Below, in pieces: positions 33,007 to 42,128 of a stretch of DNA of 64,000 nt. The notes below the pieces were generated by a model that saw only the letters and a list, made by a program, of their open reading frames with translations, did no database searches and was not told the DNA's origin. Position numbers and translations under genes: made by a program. Location of the stretch: contig NZ_JAGGKT010000002.1 in NCBI RefSeq assembly GCF_017873965.1, positions 1-64,000 on the forward strand. Reading direction: 5' to 3'. Each line of letters begins with the position of its first letter. The stretch's first letter is position 1. This DNA is from Ammoniphilus resinae. GTDB taxonomy: Bacteria > Bacillota > Bacilli > Aneurinibacillales > RAOX-1.

Positions 33007-34506
33007 ATGATCGAAGGAATCATGAGTGGTCTACTTGACGGGTTTGTACACCTTATGAATCCCAGTACCATACTTTTTATACTGATTGGCGTAACTGTAG
33101 GGACCCTAATCGGGGCACTGCCAGGAGTAGGCGCATCGGCAGCAACTGCCATCCTCCTTCCAGTTGCTTTTAGTATAGGGTCAGCAGGTGATGGGTTGGT
33201 TATGCTGGCAGGAATTTTTTATGGGTCTATGTATGGAGGAACCATTACTTCGGTCTTGTTGAGAACACCTGGTGAAACAGCTTCAATTATGACTTCGATT
33301 GAAGGTTATCCGCTGTATCAACAGGGAAAAGGTGGTTTAGCTCTAAGTCTTGCAGCGATTGGGTCCTTTGTTGCAGGAACGGTAGGTGTAGTGGCATTGA
33401 CCATTTTTGCTCCCACGCTTGCAAAAATGGCGGCAGTGCTTGGACCTGTTGAGATGTTTTCTTTAATCCTTCTTTCAATGTCACTGGTTTCTGGGCTAGG
33501 AGGATCTTCAATTCCGAAAAGTTTAATTATGATAGCTCTTGGATTATTGATTTCAACCATAGGTCAAGACCCTATTGAGGGAGTGATGAGATTAACGTTT
33601 GATTCCAGGCTCCTCATTGCAGGGATTGAATTTCTGCCGGTAATTATCGGATTTTTTGCTATCGCAAATTTAGTCACCGAATTAGACCAACTTTCGGACA
33701 CTATGGATTTCCCTACTAAAATAGGTTCTATCGTACCCAAAGCAAAGGACCTGAAAGATGCAGCCATGCCAACAACCAGAGGTACGATCATTGGATTCTT
33801 TTGCGGCATTCTTCCAGGTGTAGGGGCCACGATCTCGAGTTTTTTGGCTTATGCAACTGAGAAGAGATTCTCCAAGCATCCGGAAAAGTTTGGCAATGGC
33901 GCCATGGATGGTTTGGTAGGGGCGGAATCAGCAAATAACAGCAGTACAGCCGGGTCCATGGTTCCCTTGATGAGCTTAGGTATCCCGGGTTCGACAACAA
34001 CAGCCGTTCTTATGGCGGGTTTCTTGATGTACGGACTCCAGCCAGGCCCTTTGTTGTTTGAACGCCACCCAGAAGTGGCCTGGACTCTTATTGCCAGCAT
34101 GTTTCTTGGAAATGTCATGTTGCTAGTTTTAAATACCGTAACCATTCCTTTCTTTGTATGGGTAGTCAATCGATGTCAGCCATTTATTGCTCCTATTGTC
34201 GTTACCTTAAGTGTGGCAGGCGTATATACTCTTCAAAACTCCATGGTTGATGTTTGGCTTATGTTGGTTTTCGCTATCGTCGGATACGTCTTGGAGATCC
34301 AAAATTATCCTTTAGTCCCTCTAATTCTGGGGATTGTATTAGGCAGTATTGGGGAGATGAGTTTTAGGCAAGGGTTGATTATGTCGCAAGGAGATTTCAC
34401 TATTTTCTTAACGCATCCTATTTCGGCATTCTTTTTAGCTACTGCCGTAATTATGGTTTTTGCTCCTCGTGTTTACAAGAAAATGAGGAAAAGGACTATT
34501 ACCTAA
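33007..34506 (+). CDS. tctA: Tripartite tricarboxylate transporter, large permease TctA
   Basis: A 499-residue membrane protein with about 11-12 transmembrane segments, the normal TctA length. The conserved glycine-rich GVTVGTLIGALPGVGASAAT is repeated in a related form, GFFCGILPGVGATISSFLAY, in the second half. It is the large permease of a TTT transporter, which takes up carboxylates such as citrate or tartrate with a binding protein and an ion gradient. Gene order is tctA-tctC-tctB. AAAGGAGG precedes the ATG. Confidence 0.95.
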   Translation: MIEGIMSGLLDGFVHLMNPSTILFILIGVTVGTLIGALPGVGASAATAILLPVAFSIGSAGDGLVMLAGIFYGSMYGGTITSVLLRTPGETASIMTSIEGYPLYQQGKGGLALSLAAIGSFVAGTVGVVALTIFAPTLAKMAAVLGPVEMFSLILLSMSLVSGLGGSSIPKSLIMIALGLLISTIGQDPIEGVMRLTFDSRLLIAGIEFLPVIIGFFAIANLVTELDQLSDTMDFPTKIGSIVPKAKDLKDAAMPTTRGTIIGFFCGILPGVGATISSFLAYATEKRFSKHPEKFGNGAMDGLVGAESANNSSTAGSMVPLMSLGIPGSTTTAVLMAGFLMYGLQPGPLLFERHPEVAWTLIASMFLGNVMLLVLNTVTIPFFVWVVNRCQPFIAPIVVTLSVAGVYTLQNSMVDVWLMLVFAIVGYVLEIQNYPLVPLILGIVLGSIGEMSFRQGLIMSQGDFTIFLTHPISAFFLATAVIMVFAPRVYKKMRKRTIT

Positions 34507-34585
34507 GATGTCTCTATATTTGAGCGAGTTTGATAGTTAGATGGGGATTCCTATTAACTATATTAAAATTTAAGGAGGATTTGTG

Positions 34586-35632
34586 ATGAGAAAACACAAA
34601 AAAGCAGGGTTTGTCATGTCTCTCGTACTCGCTTCAATGATGGCCATTGTGGGTTGTTCAACGCAGAACACTTCCAACCAAAGCACAACAACAGCAGCTA
34701 CTCCTCCAAAGGAAGCTCCAGCACCAGTGGAAACCGCTCCGAAGGACACGTTTCCCAATGGACCCGTCAATTTAATCGTACCATTTGGTCCGGGTGGAAG
34801 TGCGGATCTTGCCGCCCGTGCTATAGCTGCGACGGTACCTAAGTATTTAGGTCAAGCAGTGATTGTTGTGAATAAGCCTGGGGCATCGGGGGAAGTAGCC
34901 CATACCGACTTTTTAAAAGAAAAACCGGATGGATATAACATGATCATTAGTGGAAACAGCCCTTCAACCGTTGTTCCAAACGTACGTCAAGTGAAGTATG
35001 ATCCATTTACTGATTTTGAGTTTCTTGTTCGAATTACAAATAGTCGCGATGCCGTGTTTGTAAACAGCCAAAAAGAATGGAATACCATGGAAGAACTGAT
35101 TGAACATGCAAGGGCCAATCCTGGAAAAGTTCAACTAGGCACATCAGGAACCGGTGGAATTGATGAATTCATTATTCGGTCAATCAATAGAGCGGAAGGG
35201 GTAGAGATCGTACCTATGCCCTTTAATTCTGGTGGAGAAGCCCAAATTGCCGCAGTTGGTGGACATGTGGATGGGTTTGTGTCTTCTGTTGTAAGTGGTA
35301 AACCCGCACTCGATAGTGGACAATTAAAAATTCTTGCTGTGAATGCGGATACAAGAGACCCCAATGTTCCAGATGTTCTAACTTTAAAGGAACAAGGAAT
35401 CGAAGCGGCGTTAAACAATAATATTGCTATTGCTGTACCGAAAGGAACCCCGAAGGAAATAAAAGATAAGCTGATAAGTGCGTTGAAACAAACAATAGAG
35501 GACGAGTCATTTATTTCTATGGCCAAAAAGTTGAATATGACAATTGATTATTTGGAAGGGGACGAAGTAAAGAATAAAGTGAAAGAGGACTATGATTTAG
35601 TTAAAGAAGTTTTGGCAGCAACGAAAAAGTAG
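34586..35632 (+). CDS. tctC: Tripartite tricarboxylate transporter, substrate-binding lipoprotein TctC
   Basis: A 348-residue lipoprotein. The signal peptide ends in AIVGC (lipobox, residues 20-24), followed by a Thr/Ala/Pro-rich linker and the Bug/TctC fold: PVNLIVPFGPGGSADLAARA, NKPGASGEVAH, LGTSGTGGIDEF and DGFVSSVVSGKP. These proteins hold the carboxylate between two beta-strand loops. ATG 34586 is preferred over GTG 34583 because of AAGGAGG 7 nt upstream. A 13-bp hairpin follows, probably to stabilise this highly expressed part of the mRNA. Confidence 0.94.
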   Translation: MRKHKKAGFVMSLVLASMMAIVGCSTQNTSNQSTTTAATPPKEAPAPVETAPKDTFPNGPVNLIVPFGPGGSADLAARAIAATVPKYLGQAVIVVNKPGASGEVAHTDFLKEKPDGYNMIISGNSPSTVVPNVRQVKYDPFTDFEFLVRITNSRDAVFVNSQKEWNTMEELIEHARANPGKVQLGTSGTGGIDEFIIRSINRAEGVEIVPMPFNSGGEAQIAAVGGHVDGFVSSVVSGKPALDSGQLKILAVNADTRDPNVPDVLTLKEQGIEAALNNNIAIAVPKGTPKEIKDKLISALKQTIEDESFISMAKKLNMTIDYLEGDEVKNKVKEDYDLVKEVLAATKK

Positions 35633-35645
35633 AATGTAAAATTTT

Positions 35646-35682
35646 GAGCTTGGGTTTTTGTTATACAGGAAAACTCAAGCTC
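35646..35682 (+). other. Intercistronic hairpin between tctC and tctB
   Basis: GAGCTTGGGTTTT (35646-35658) pairs over 13 bp, one wobble, with AAAACTCAAGCTC (35670-35682). No T-tract follows, so it is more likely an mRNA-stabilising or attenuating hairpin than a full terminator. Confidence 0.65.
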
Positions 35683-35712
35683 TATTCTAGAATTTGATAC
35701 GAGGTGATAACG

Positions 35713-36192
35713 ATGTCCCAATATGGGAACAAGCAGACGCGTATTAAAATGAGTAATATCATTGTTACATTACTAATCGGTTTGATCGGTCTAATCGCTG
35801 CCATTTCTAGTGTCGGTGTTGGGATTAAAGGACAATATGGTGAAATTGGGCCAGGATTTTTTCCTATGTCATTAGGTATAGTTATATTTGTATTGGCTCT
35901 TATTATTTTATGGAATAACTTCAAAGAAACTTATAACGGGTCAAAGAGTATCTTCAACAATGTCAAAAAGGTTAGTACGTTTTTTGTAATATTACTCATT
36001 ACTTTAACGCTTATGGAGATTATTGGATTCTTTGGAGCTATGTTTCTTTTTACAATTGGTTTTGAAACATTTATTCAGCCCAAGAAAAAGCCGTGGTGGG
36101 TCCGGATTGTCAGTGGACTTGTTATTAGTGGTGGGATCCAACTCATGTTTTCTCAATTGATGGTTCAGTTGCCTGGTCCTTTTTGGATGTAA
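35713..36192 (+). CDS. tctB: Tripartite tricarboxylate transporter, small permease TctB
   Basis: A 159-residue membrane protein with four transmembrane segments, as in TctB. It has the conserved IGPGFFPMSLGIVIFVLALI and the FIQPKKKPWWVRIVSG segment. ATG 35713 follows GAGGTGAT; GTG 35704 lies inside that site. It completes the tctA-tctC-tctB transporter and the hydroxy-acid operon. Confidence 0.9.
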   Translation: MSQYGNKQTRIKMSNIIVTLLIGLIGLIAAISSVGVGIKGQYGEIGPGFFPMSLGIVIFVLALIILWNNFKETYNGSKSIFNNVKKVSTFFVILLITLTLMEIIGFFGAMFLFTIGFETFIQPKKKPWWVRIVSGLVISGGIQLMFSQLMVQLPGPFWM

Positions 36193-36548
36193 AGGGAGTA
36201 CTGTTTTCAGGAAACAGAGAAACCTCGTCTCTATATCGCTACACGATAATACCCCCTGTATAAAATTGGATATTCTACTCACGATAAAAACAGCCTGGAC
36301 TATTCCAAACGTACAGAGGAGCAGATGAATGTGAAAAAAAGATGGTATTATCAAACAGTTCACAGAGAAATTTTAAGCGAATGCGATGGATTGTTTCTAA
36401 TCAGATTAGCTTTTTATAATCGCCCGAAAGGGTGACTATGGAAAGCTTTTTTTCTTGGAAGATATAAGCAAGACTTATACCCATAAAAGCAAACGTAAAT
36501 TCCCTGTCACGGATATCGCTGTTACAATTCAACCATGAGGTGATTAGG
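36193..36548. other. Intergenic with possible gene debris
   Basis: No intact gene. The only protein-like stretch is a 42-codon frame ending at the TGA near 36537, with KGDYGKLFFLEDISKTYTHK then SKRKFPVTDIAVTIQP. It has no start or binding site and may be the 3' end of a deleted gene of unknown family. Confidence 0.4.
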
Positions 36549-37159
36549 ATGAATATTACTATATTAGGGACAGGAAGCATGGGGAGGGGATTGATTAAAA
36601 CACTTTCTCCACTTCATCAAGGGATCAAGTGGGTTTCCCGCAATCGGGAAAAAGTGATAGATCTTGTAGATGAACTTAAAGTTGACGTAATACCAGTAGA
36701 TTATGAGCTCGGTCTGGATGCCGATGTGATTATTCATACGTTTTGGTTCCGCGATCTTATTCCTTGGGCAGAAGAAAATAGAAACAAATTAAAAGGAAAA
36801 GTACTGGTTGATATCGTCAATCCCATTACTCTTGACTTTAATGATTTTACTTTGGATTGGGGAACGTCTGCTGCAGTAGAGTTACAGAAAGTATTGCCTA
36901 AGCTAAAATTGTAGTGCATTTTAAAGTGTTTGATCAACCTGTTCATGATGGCCTACAGAGTGATGTCTATATCACAAGTGATGATGAAGAAGTGAAAAAC
37001 AAAGTCATGGAAATGCTCTCCGGAATCTCATTCCGTGTGATTGATGGAGGAAAACTCAAAAACAATCGGACGATCGAGCGTATGACATTATTCGAACGCG
37101 AAGTCTCTATTCGTTATGGGAATTATCCACTTGTATCTTTTCGCATGTGGGGAGTATAA
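36549..37159 (+). pseudogene. NADPH-dependent F420-reductase-like oxidoreductase, frameshifted
   Basis: The N-terminal frame (ATG 36549, after GAGGTGATTAGG) has a Rossmann motif, NITILGTGSMGRGLIKTL, and VLVDIVNPIT. The frame then meets TAG at about 36912. The protein continues one base back in another frame: VVHFKVFDQPVHDGLQSDVY, then ITSDDEEVK to SFRMWGV. The two halves join if an A-run at 36905-36908 had five A and not four. Either a recent one-base deletion, a sequencing error or a slippage site is present. The family (F420H2:NADP oxidoreductase-like) uses NADP; F420 itself is not expected here. Confidence 0.75.
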
Positions 37160-37218
37160 AAAGAGTAAACAAACGTTAATACAAACTGAAGGGGGTATGA
37201 TAGGGGCTTTAGAGTCAT

Positions 37219-37542
37219 AGCCCCGATGATGACCATTCTCACAATATCCAAAGGGAACTTTGGTCATCATAGCCCCGATGATGACCATTCTCACAATATC
37301 CAAAGAAAACTTTGGTCATCATAACCCCGATGATGACCATTCTCGCAATATCCAAAGGGAACTTTGGTCATCATAACCCCGATGATGACCATTCTCGCAA
37401 TATTCAAAGGGAACTTTGGTCATCATAACCCCAATGATGACCATTCTCGCAATATCCAAAGGGAACTTTGGTCATCATAGCCCCGATGATGACCGTTTTC
37501 GGCAATATTCAAAGGGGACTTTGGTCATCATAACCCCGATGA
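37219..37542. repeat. Tandem array of six 52-53-bp hairpin units
   Basis: Units begin at 37219, 37271, 37323, 37375, 37427 and 37479 (52 bp each, the last 53), with a partial seventh at 37532-37542. Each unit has an inner hairpin CCAAAG-GGAA-CTTTGG (one variant per copy), and each junction has GGTCATCAT-N7-ATGATGACC, a perfect 9-bp stem. Thus two hairpin types alternate. Copies differ by single substitutions, so this is not a CRISPR. Open frames through it are repeat-derived. Confidence 0.93.
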
Positions 37543-37569
37543 GATAAAATCGTAGGAGGTCAAAGACTC

Positions 37570-38046
37570 TTGGAGGTTCGAAGATTCATTGATTCGGATA
37601 TTGGTCAGATTGTATCGCTGTTCTATGAAACGGTCCATTCTATAAACGCCCAAGATTACACGCAAGAGCAGCTCCATGCTTGGGCACCAACAGATGAAAA
37701 ACGGATTAAAATGGTAAGTTGGAAAGATTCTATGAATAACAACATCGCCTATGTCGCTGAAATAAAGGGTGTTATTGTCGGTTTCAGTGATATGACTTAT
37801 GATGGGTACCTTGATCGTCTTTTTATCCACAAAGATTTTCAGGGCCAAGGAATAGCTTCAAATTTGTTAAATATCCTTGAGTCTGAAGCAAGAAAGCTTA
37901 GGATTTTAGAAATTTATACTGATGCTAGTATAACAGCCAAACCATTTTTTGAACGTCACGGGTATCGTACAATTCATTCTCAGACTGTGGAACGCAGGGG
38001 TGTACAATTAAATAATTTCAAGATGATGAAGACGCTGGAATTTTAA
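37570..38046 (+). CDS. GNAT-family acetyltransferase (YafP-like)
   Basis: A 158-residue acetyltransferase. VEVRRF-type opening, the CoA-binding DRLFIHKDFQGQGIASNLL (pyrophosphate loop QGQGIA) and the C-terminal KPFFERHGYRTIHSQTVERR match GNAT proteins of the YafP/ElaA kind. The start is TTG 37570 with AGGAGGT 10 nt upstream, directly after the hairpin array. Substrate unknown. A bidirectional terminator follows. Confidence 0.85.
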   Translation: MEVRRFIDSDIGQIVSLFYETVHSINAQDYTQEQLHAWAPTDEKRIKMVSWKDSMNNNIAYVAEIKGVIVGFSDMTYDGYLDRLFIHKDFQGQGIASNLLNILESEARKLRILEIYTDASITAKPFFERHGYRTIHSQTVERRGVQLNNFKMMKTLEF

Positions 38047-38084
38047 TGTATATATTCTGATTAATTGTGACCACGGAGTCATAA

Positions 38085-38125
38085 AAAGAAAGAACCCAAC
38101 GACGACTATCGAAGGGTTCTTCTTT
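38085..38125. terminator. Bidirectional terminator
   Basis: AAAGAAAGAACCC (38085-38097) pairs with GGGTTCTTCTTT (38114-38125), with A/T runs on both sides, between two convergent genes. Confidence 0.85.
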
Positions 38126-38140
38126 CATTTAATACTAATG

Positions 38141-39034
38141 TTATGCACTTTGATATTCGGTGGACTCGTTTTCGCGAATGGGTACTGGTTTCTTGTTGAC
38201 TAAGTAGATACTTGCCACGATCAAGACAATGCCTAATAATAAATAGATCGTGAAGGGTTCGCCCAAAATGAGGGTTCCAATCATGACCGCAAGCAACGGC
38301 ACTGAAAAGGTATAAGTGGCCACAACACTTGGATCTCCTGTTTTAACCAACCACACGTAGAGGATCCAAGAGATCGTGATCCCAAATATCGAACCGAAGG
38401 CAAGTCCAAATAAATAGGTGCCATTCCAGGTAATGCTTGTCCAACTCTCAGTGAATAAGCTCGCTCCGGATAGGAAAATTCCTCCAATCAAACATTGAAG
38501 GGCAACCATCCATAAGGAATCCACTTGATTTGCGTTCTTCTTCACGTAAATGGTTCCCAGCGCCCAGGATAAGGCGGATAATAGTCCGAGTATCACACCG
38601 AAGACGGAAATGTTACCGGAGAATCCTTCTGCACTTACCGAGATCACCCCAATAAAACCAAGGATTAGACCAACCACTTTGCTTATGGTCATGATTTCAC
38701 CAATCCATAACCAGGAAAAGAATCCCACTAAAATCGGCTGAAAATAAACGATAACGGAAAAAAGTCCAGATGGTACGAGATTTAACCCTGCAGTCTGAAA
38801 ACCAAAAAATAAAGCCATATTTAATATGCCGGCATTCAGATAGATGATCCAGTTTTTTCGCCATTTAATCCGGTTTCGAGTCTTCCAAATAAACAGCGTT
38901 AGAAATACCCCGCCAATTAAACAACGCATGGCTGAAAAAAGGAGGGGAGGAGTATAGTTTAAGGTGACTTTGTAAATGGACCAGGATAAACTCCAAATTA
39001 AGATGAGTGCAGCCATTCTCAAAAACCATTTCAT
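38141..39034 (-). CDS. EamA/DMT-family transporter
   Basis: A 297-residue membrane protein with ten transmembrane segments in two EamA repeats; the first repeat opens ALILIWSLSWSIYKVTLNYT, the second GLLSALSWALGTIYVKKNA. Such proteins export amino acids or metabolites. ATG 39034 lies 11 nt after AAGGG; TTG 39043 is only 2 nt from it. It is divergent from the kynurenine operon 170 bp away, so export of a tryptophan-related compound is a possible but unproven role. Confidence 0.88.
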   Translation of the reverse strand: MKWFLRMAALILIWSLSWSIYKVTLNYTPPLLFSAMRCLIGGVFLTLFIWKTRNRIKWRKNWIIYLNAGILNMALFFGFQTAGLNLVPSGLFSVIVYFQPILVGFFSWLWIGEIMTISKVVGLILGFIGVISVSAEGFSGNISVFGVILGLLSALSWALGTIYVKKNANQVDSLWMVALQCLIGGIFLSGASLFTESWTSITWNGTYLFGLAFGSIFGITISWILYVWLVKTGDPSVVATYTFSVPLLAVMIGTLILGEPFTIYLLLGIVLIVASIYLVNKKPVPIRENESTEYQSA

Positions 39035-39207
39035 GCCTGACAAGACCCTTCTTTCTTTAAAATAGTAACTTGATTAGGATACTCCCATTCATCCCATCGG
39101 TCAATAATCAAATGTTTACTTAGCAGGATCTATACCATCAGATGTATGGGGTGGTGTCCAAGGGCATATCTTCTATTGAGATGCTAAAATAGAAAAGGGG
39201 GCTTAGG

Positions 39208-40491
39208 ATGTCAGGTTCGGTTCAGTGGACGAAGGATTATGCGGAGGATCTTGATGGGCGCGACCCGCTTCGTCGATACCGCATGGAGTTTTATCTTCGG
39301 CCGAATACTATTTATCTGGATGGAAATTCGTTAGGCCTCTTATCTAAGCGAGCGGAAAAGTCCTTGCTGGCGTGCCTGGAGGACTGGAAAGAATGGGGGA
39401 TTGACGGGTGGACTCATGGGCGCCATCCTTGGTTCTATCTATCGGAGCAATTAGGAGAAAAGCTAGCACTCTTTATTGGTGCTGAGCCACAGGAAGTGAT
39501 TCTAACAGGCTCTACAACGGTCAATTTACACCAGTTAGTTTCCACCTTTTATAAGCCCGAGGGAAAACGCACCAAAATTTTAGCAGATGCCCTTACCTTT
39601 CCCTCCGATATCTACGCTTTACAGAGCCAATTATCCCTTCGCGGGCTTTCGCTAGAGGAACACTTGATGCAAGTCCAAAGCAGGGATGGGAGGATGTTAG
39701 CGGAGGATGATCTCGTTGCAGCGATGAGTGAGGAGGTCGCCCTTATTATTTTGCCAACCGTTCTTTACCGCAGCGGGCAATTGCTCGATATAGAAAAACT
39801 GACAACAGAGGCGCATAAAAGGGGGATCCTCATCGGGTTCGACGCATGTCATTCCGTAGGCGCGGTTGCACATGAATTTAGTAAATGGAATGTTGACTTT
39901 GCTTTCTGGTGCAACTATAAATATTTAAACGGGGGCCCCGGCTGTGTAGCTGGGTTGTATGTCAATCGAAAACACCTGGGGAATCGCCCCGGTCTCGCCG
40001 GTTGGTTTGGATCAAAAAAGGAGAAGCAATTCGACATGGAGTTCTTGTTCCATCCAGCGGATTCTGCAGGGGCCTACCAAATCGGAACACCCCATATCTT
40101 AAGTTTGGCTCCCTTGATTGGCTCCCTCGACATGTTTATGGAGGCTGGAATTGAGAATATCCGCAAAAAATCCTTGCAATTAACCCAGTACTTGATGGAT
40201 TTGATCCATCATGAATTGGGAGAGTACAGCTTTACGATCGGGAATCCGCTGGAAGACCATTGCCGGGGAGGTCATGTCTGTCTAGAGCATGATGAAGCTG
40301 TTCGGATAACGAAAGCATTAAAAGTTAACCGTGTCATTCCGGATTTTCGTTCCCCCAATATAATCCGTCTTGCTCCTGTAGCGCTATATAACTCCTATTC
40401 GGACATTTGGCAGGTCGTGCAGATTTTGAAAACGATTATGGTGGAAAAGCAGTATGAGAAGTTTTCCAAAGATCGCGATGTCGTAGCCTAA
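39208..40491 (+). CDS. kynU: Kynureninase
   Basis: A 427-residue PLP enzyme that cleaves kynurenine to anthranilate and alanine. [19 protein letters not shown] near the start, the [17 protein letters not shown] segment, [16 protein letters not shown] with the cofactor Asp and [12 protein letters not shown] with the aldimine Lys238 are all diagnostic. Full length. AAAAGGGGG precedes the ATG. First gene of kynU-kynA-kynB, which together convert tryptophan to anthranilate. Confidence 0.96.
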   Translation: MSGSVQWTKDYAEDLDGRDPLRRYRMEFYLRPNTIYLDGNSLGLLSKRAEKSLLACLEDWKEWGIDGWTHGRHPWFYLSEQLGEKLALFIGAEPQEVILTGSTTVNLHQLVSTFYKPEGKRTKILADALTFPSDIYALQSQLSLRGLSLEEHLMQVQSRDGRMLAEDDLVAAMSEEVALIILPTVLYRSGQLLDIEKLTTEAHKRGILIGFDACHSVGAVAHEFSKWNVDFAFWCNYKYLNGGPGCVAGLYVNRKHLGNRPGLAGWFGSKKEKQFDMEFLFHPADSAGAYQIGTPHILSLAPLIGSLDMFMEAGIENIRKKSLQLTQYLMDLIHHELGEYSFTIGNPLEDHCRGGHVCLEHDEAVRITKALKVNRVIPDFRSPNIIRLAPVALYNSYSDIWQVVQILKTIMVEKQYEKFSKDRDVVA

Positions 40492-40511
40492 CGAAAAGGG
40501 GGAAAGGGAAG

Positions 40512-41357
40512 ATGAATGATAGCAATCGGAACTCCCCGGATCAAGAGAATCGAATACATACCAATTTTGAAAAGGAAATGTCGTACGGGGATTATCTGCA
40601 GCTGCAGGCGATCTTATCCAGTCAAACGAGGGTCTCTAACCATCATGATGAAATGCTATTTATTATTATCCATCAAGTCAGTGAATTATGGATGAAACTG
40701 ATTCTCCACGAGCTTCAAGCGGCAATGGACAGCATTCGTCAGAATGACTTGGAGCCGGCATTCAAAATGTTGTCTAGAGTCAGTAGAATCCAGCAGCAAT
40801 TAATCCAGTCTTGGGATGTGTTATCTACGCTTACTCCGGCTGAATATGTTCAATTCCGAGATAAATTGGGGCATTCCTCCGGATTTCAATCCTATCAAAA
40901 CCGATTAATTGAATTTGCGATGGGCGCTAAAAATGCAGACGTTCTCTCTGTTTACAAACATAAACCTGAGCTTTCTCAAAAACTGAAGCAGGCATTAAAC
41001 GAACCGAGTATCTATGATCTAGCCATTCAGGCGATGGCGAAACGTGGGCTGGCCATCGATCAGCCATCGCTGCAGCGCGATTGGTCGGAGAATTATCAGC
41101 CCCAGAAAAGTGTTGAGGCAGCATGGCTTGAGGTTTATCGGGATGTGAATCAGTACTGGGATTTATATGAGTTGGCGGAAAAACTAGTAGATATTGCTAG
41201 TAACCACCAACAATGGCGTTTTAACCACATGAATACAGTGGAACGGATTATCGGCCACAAACCGGGAACGGGCGGCTCATCAGGGGTTCCTTATTTAAAG
41301 CGAGTATTGGATCAGCGATTTTTCCCTGAGTTATGGAGTTTACGAACGCAATTATGA
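40512..41357 (+). CDS. kynA: Tryptophan 2,3-dioxygenase
   Basis: A 281-residue haem enzyme that opens tryptophan to N-formylkynurenine. [39 protein letters not shown] and the C-terminal [20 protein letters not shown] (with the haem-ligand His and GxGGSSG loop) are the family signatures. AAGGGGGAAAGGGAAG precedes the ATG, 20 nt after kynU. Confidence 0.96.
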   Translation: MNDSNRNSPDQENRIHTNFEKEMSYGDYLQLQAILSSQTRVSNHHDEMLFIIIHQVSELWMKLILHELQAAMDSIRQNDLEPAFKMLSRVSRIQQQLIQSWDVLSTLTPAEYVQFRDKLGHSSGFQSYQNRLIEFAMGAKNADVLSVYKHKPELSQKLKQALNEPSIYDLAIQAMAKRGLAIDQPSLQRDWSENYQPQKSVEAAWLEVYRDVNQYWDLYELAEKLVDIASNHQQWRFNHMNTVERIIGHKPGTGGSSGVPYLKRVLDQRFFPELWSLRTQL

Positions 41358-41385
41358 TTAAAATAAAAAGAGAGGGGGATTTCCA

Positions 41386-42027
41386 TTGAAAAAAATCATT
41401 GATATTTCACAGCCGCTTGATCATAGAACGGTGGTTTGGCCGGGGGATACCCCTTTTTCATACGATTTAACCTGGACGACCCAAGATAGTGGTTCGGTGA
41501 ATGTTGGACAAATCCAAATGAGTACCCATACGGGAACCCATATTGATGCACCTTTTCACTTTAATGACGAAGGCCAAAGGGTTATCCAACTTGATTTAGA
41601 TGTCTATGTAGGGGACGCGCTTGTCATCCATCTGCCCAAAACGAATAGCATCGGTCCCAAAGAGTTGGACGGAATTGACTTACAGGGCATTACTCGACTG
41701 TTAATTCGTACGGACGCATGGACAGATCGAAGGGTTTTCCCCAGTGAAATCCCTTTCTTGGAACCACAACTTGCTGGTTACTTGGCGGATAGGGGGATCC
41801 GTTTAGTTGGAGTAGACCTTCCATCTGTTGACCCGTTGGACAGCAAGGAATTATCGGCACATCACCAATTATCTGCTTATGGCATTGCCATTTTAGAGGG
41901 GATCGTCCTTGAGCACGTACAGCCTGGAGCCTATGAGCTCATTGCCCTCCCATTGGCTTTGGCAGAGGCGGATGGCAGTCCAGTGAGAGCTGTGTTAAGA
42001 ACCATTCGAGATGAAAAGGGTGGATGA
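41386..42027 (+). CDS. kynB: Kynurenine formamidase
   Basis: A 213-residue metal-dependent hydrolase of the cyclase (KynB) family that removes formate from N-formylkynurenine. The metal site is in QMSTHTGTHIDAPFHF (HxGTHxDxPxH), with LLIRTDAW and VGVDLPSVDPLDSKEL further on. The start is TTG 41386 with AGAGGGGGAT upstream. It completes the three-step route; its stop lies inside the terminator hairpin. Confidence 0.95.
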   Translation: MKKIIDISQPLDHRTVVWPGDTPFSYDLTWTTQDSGSVNVGQIQMSTHTGTHIDAPFHFNDEGQRVIQLDLDVYVGDALVIHLPKTNSIGPKELDGIDLQGITRLLIRTDAWTDRRVFPSEIPFLEPQLAGYLADRGIRLVGVDLPSVDPLDSKELSAHHQLSAYGIAILEGIVLEHVQPGAYELIALPLALAEADGSPVRAVLRTIRDEKGG

Positions 42028-42057
42028 TTATAAATCTATCCACCCTGCAATTCTTTT
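42018..42057 (+). terminator. Terminator of the kyn operon
   Basis: GGGTGGAT (42018-42025) pairs perfectly with ATCCACCC (42038-42045), with an inner GAT/ATC; TTCTTTT follows after a short gap. The kynB stop is in the 5' arm. Confidence 0.7.
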
Positions 42058-42128
42058 AACTTATAAAAGTTCCCCTCCAAAAAATCCCTCCACGAGTGAT
42101 AGTCAATGGGCAAGCAAAAGAACCGGCT

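Noticed and set aside
37219-37542. CRISPR array.
   Set aside because: Units are near-identical end to end, with no unique spacers, and no cas genes are nearby.
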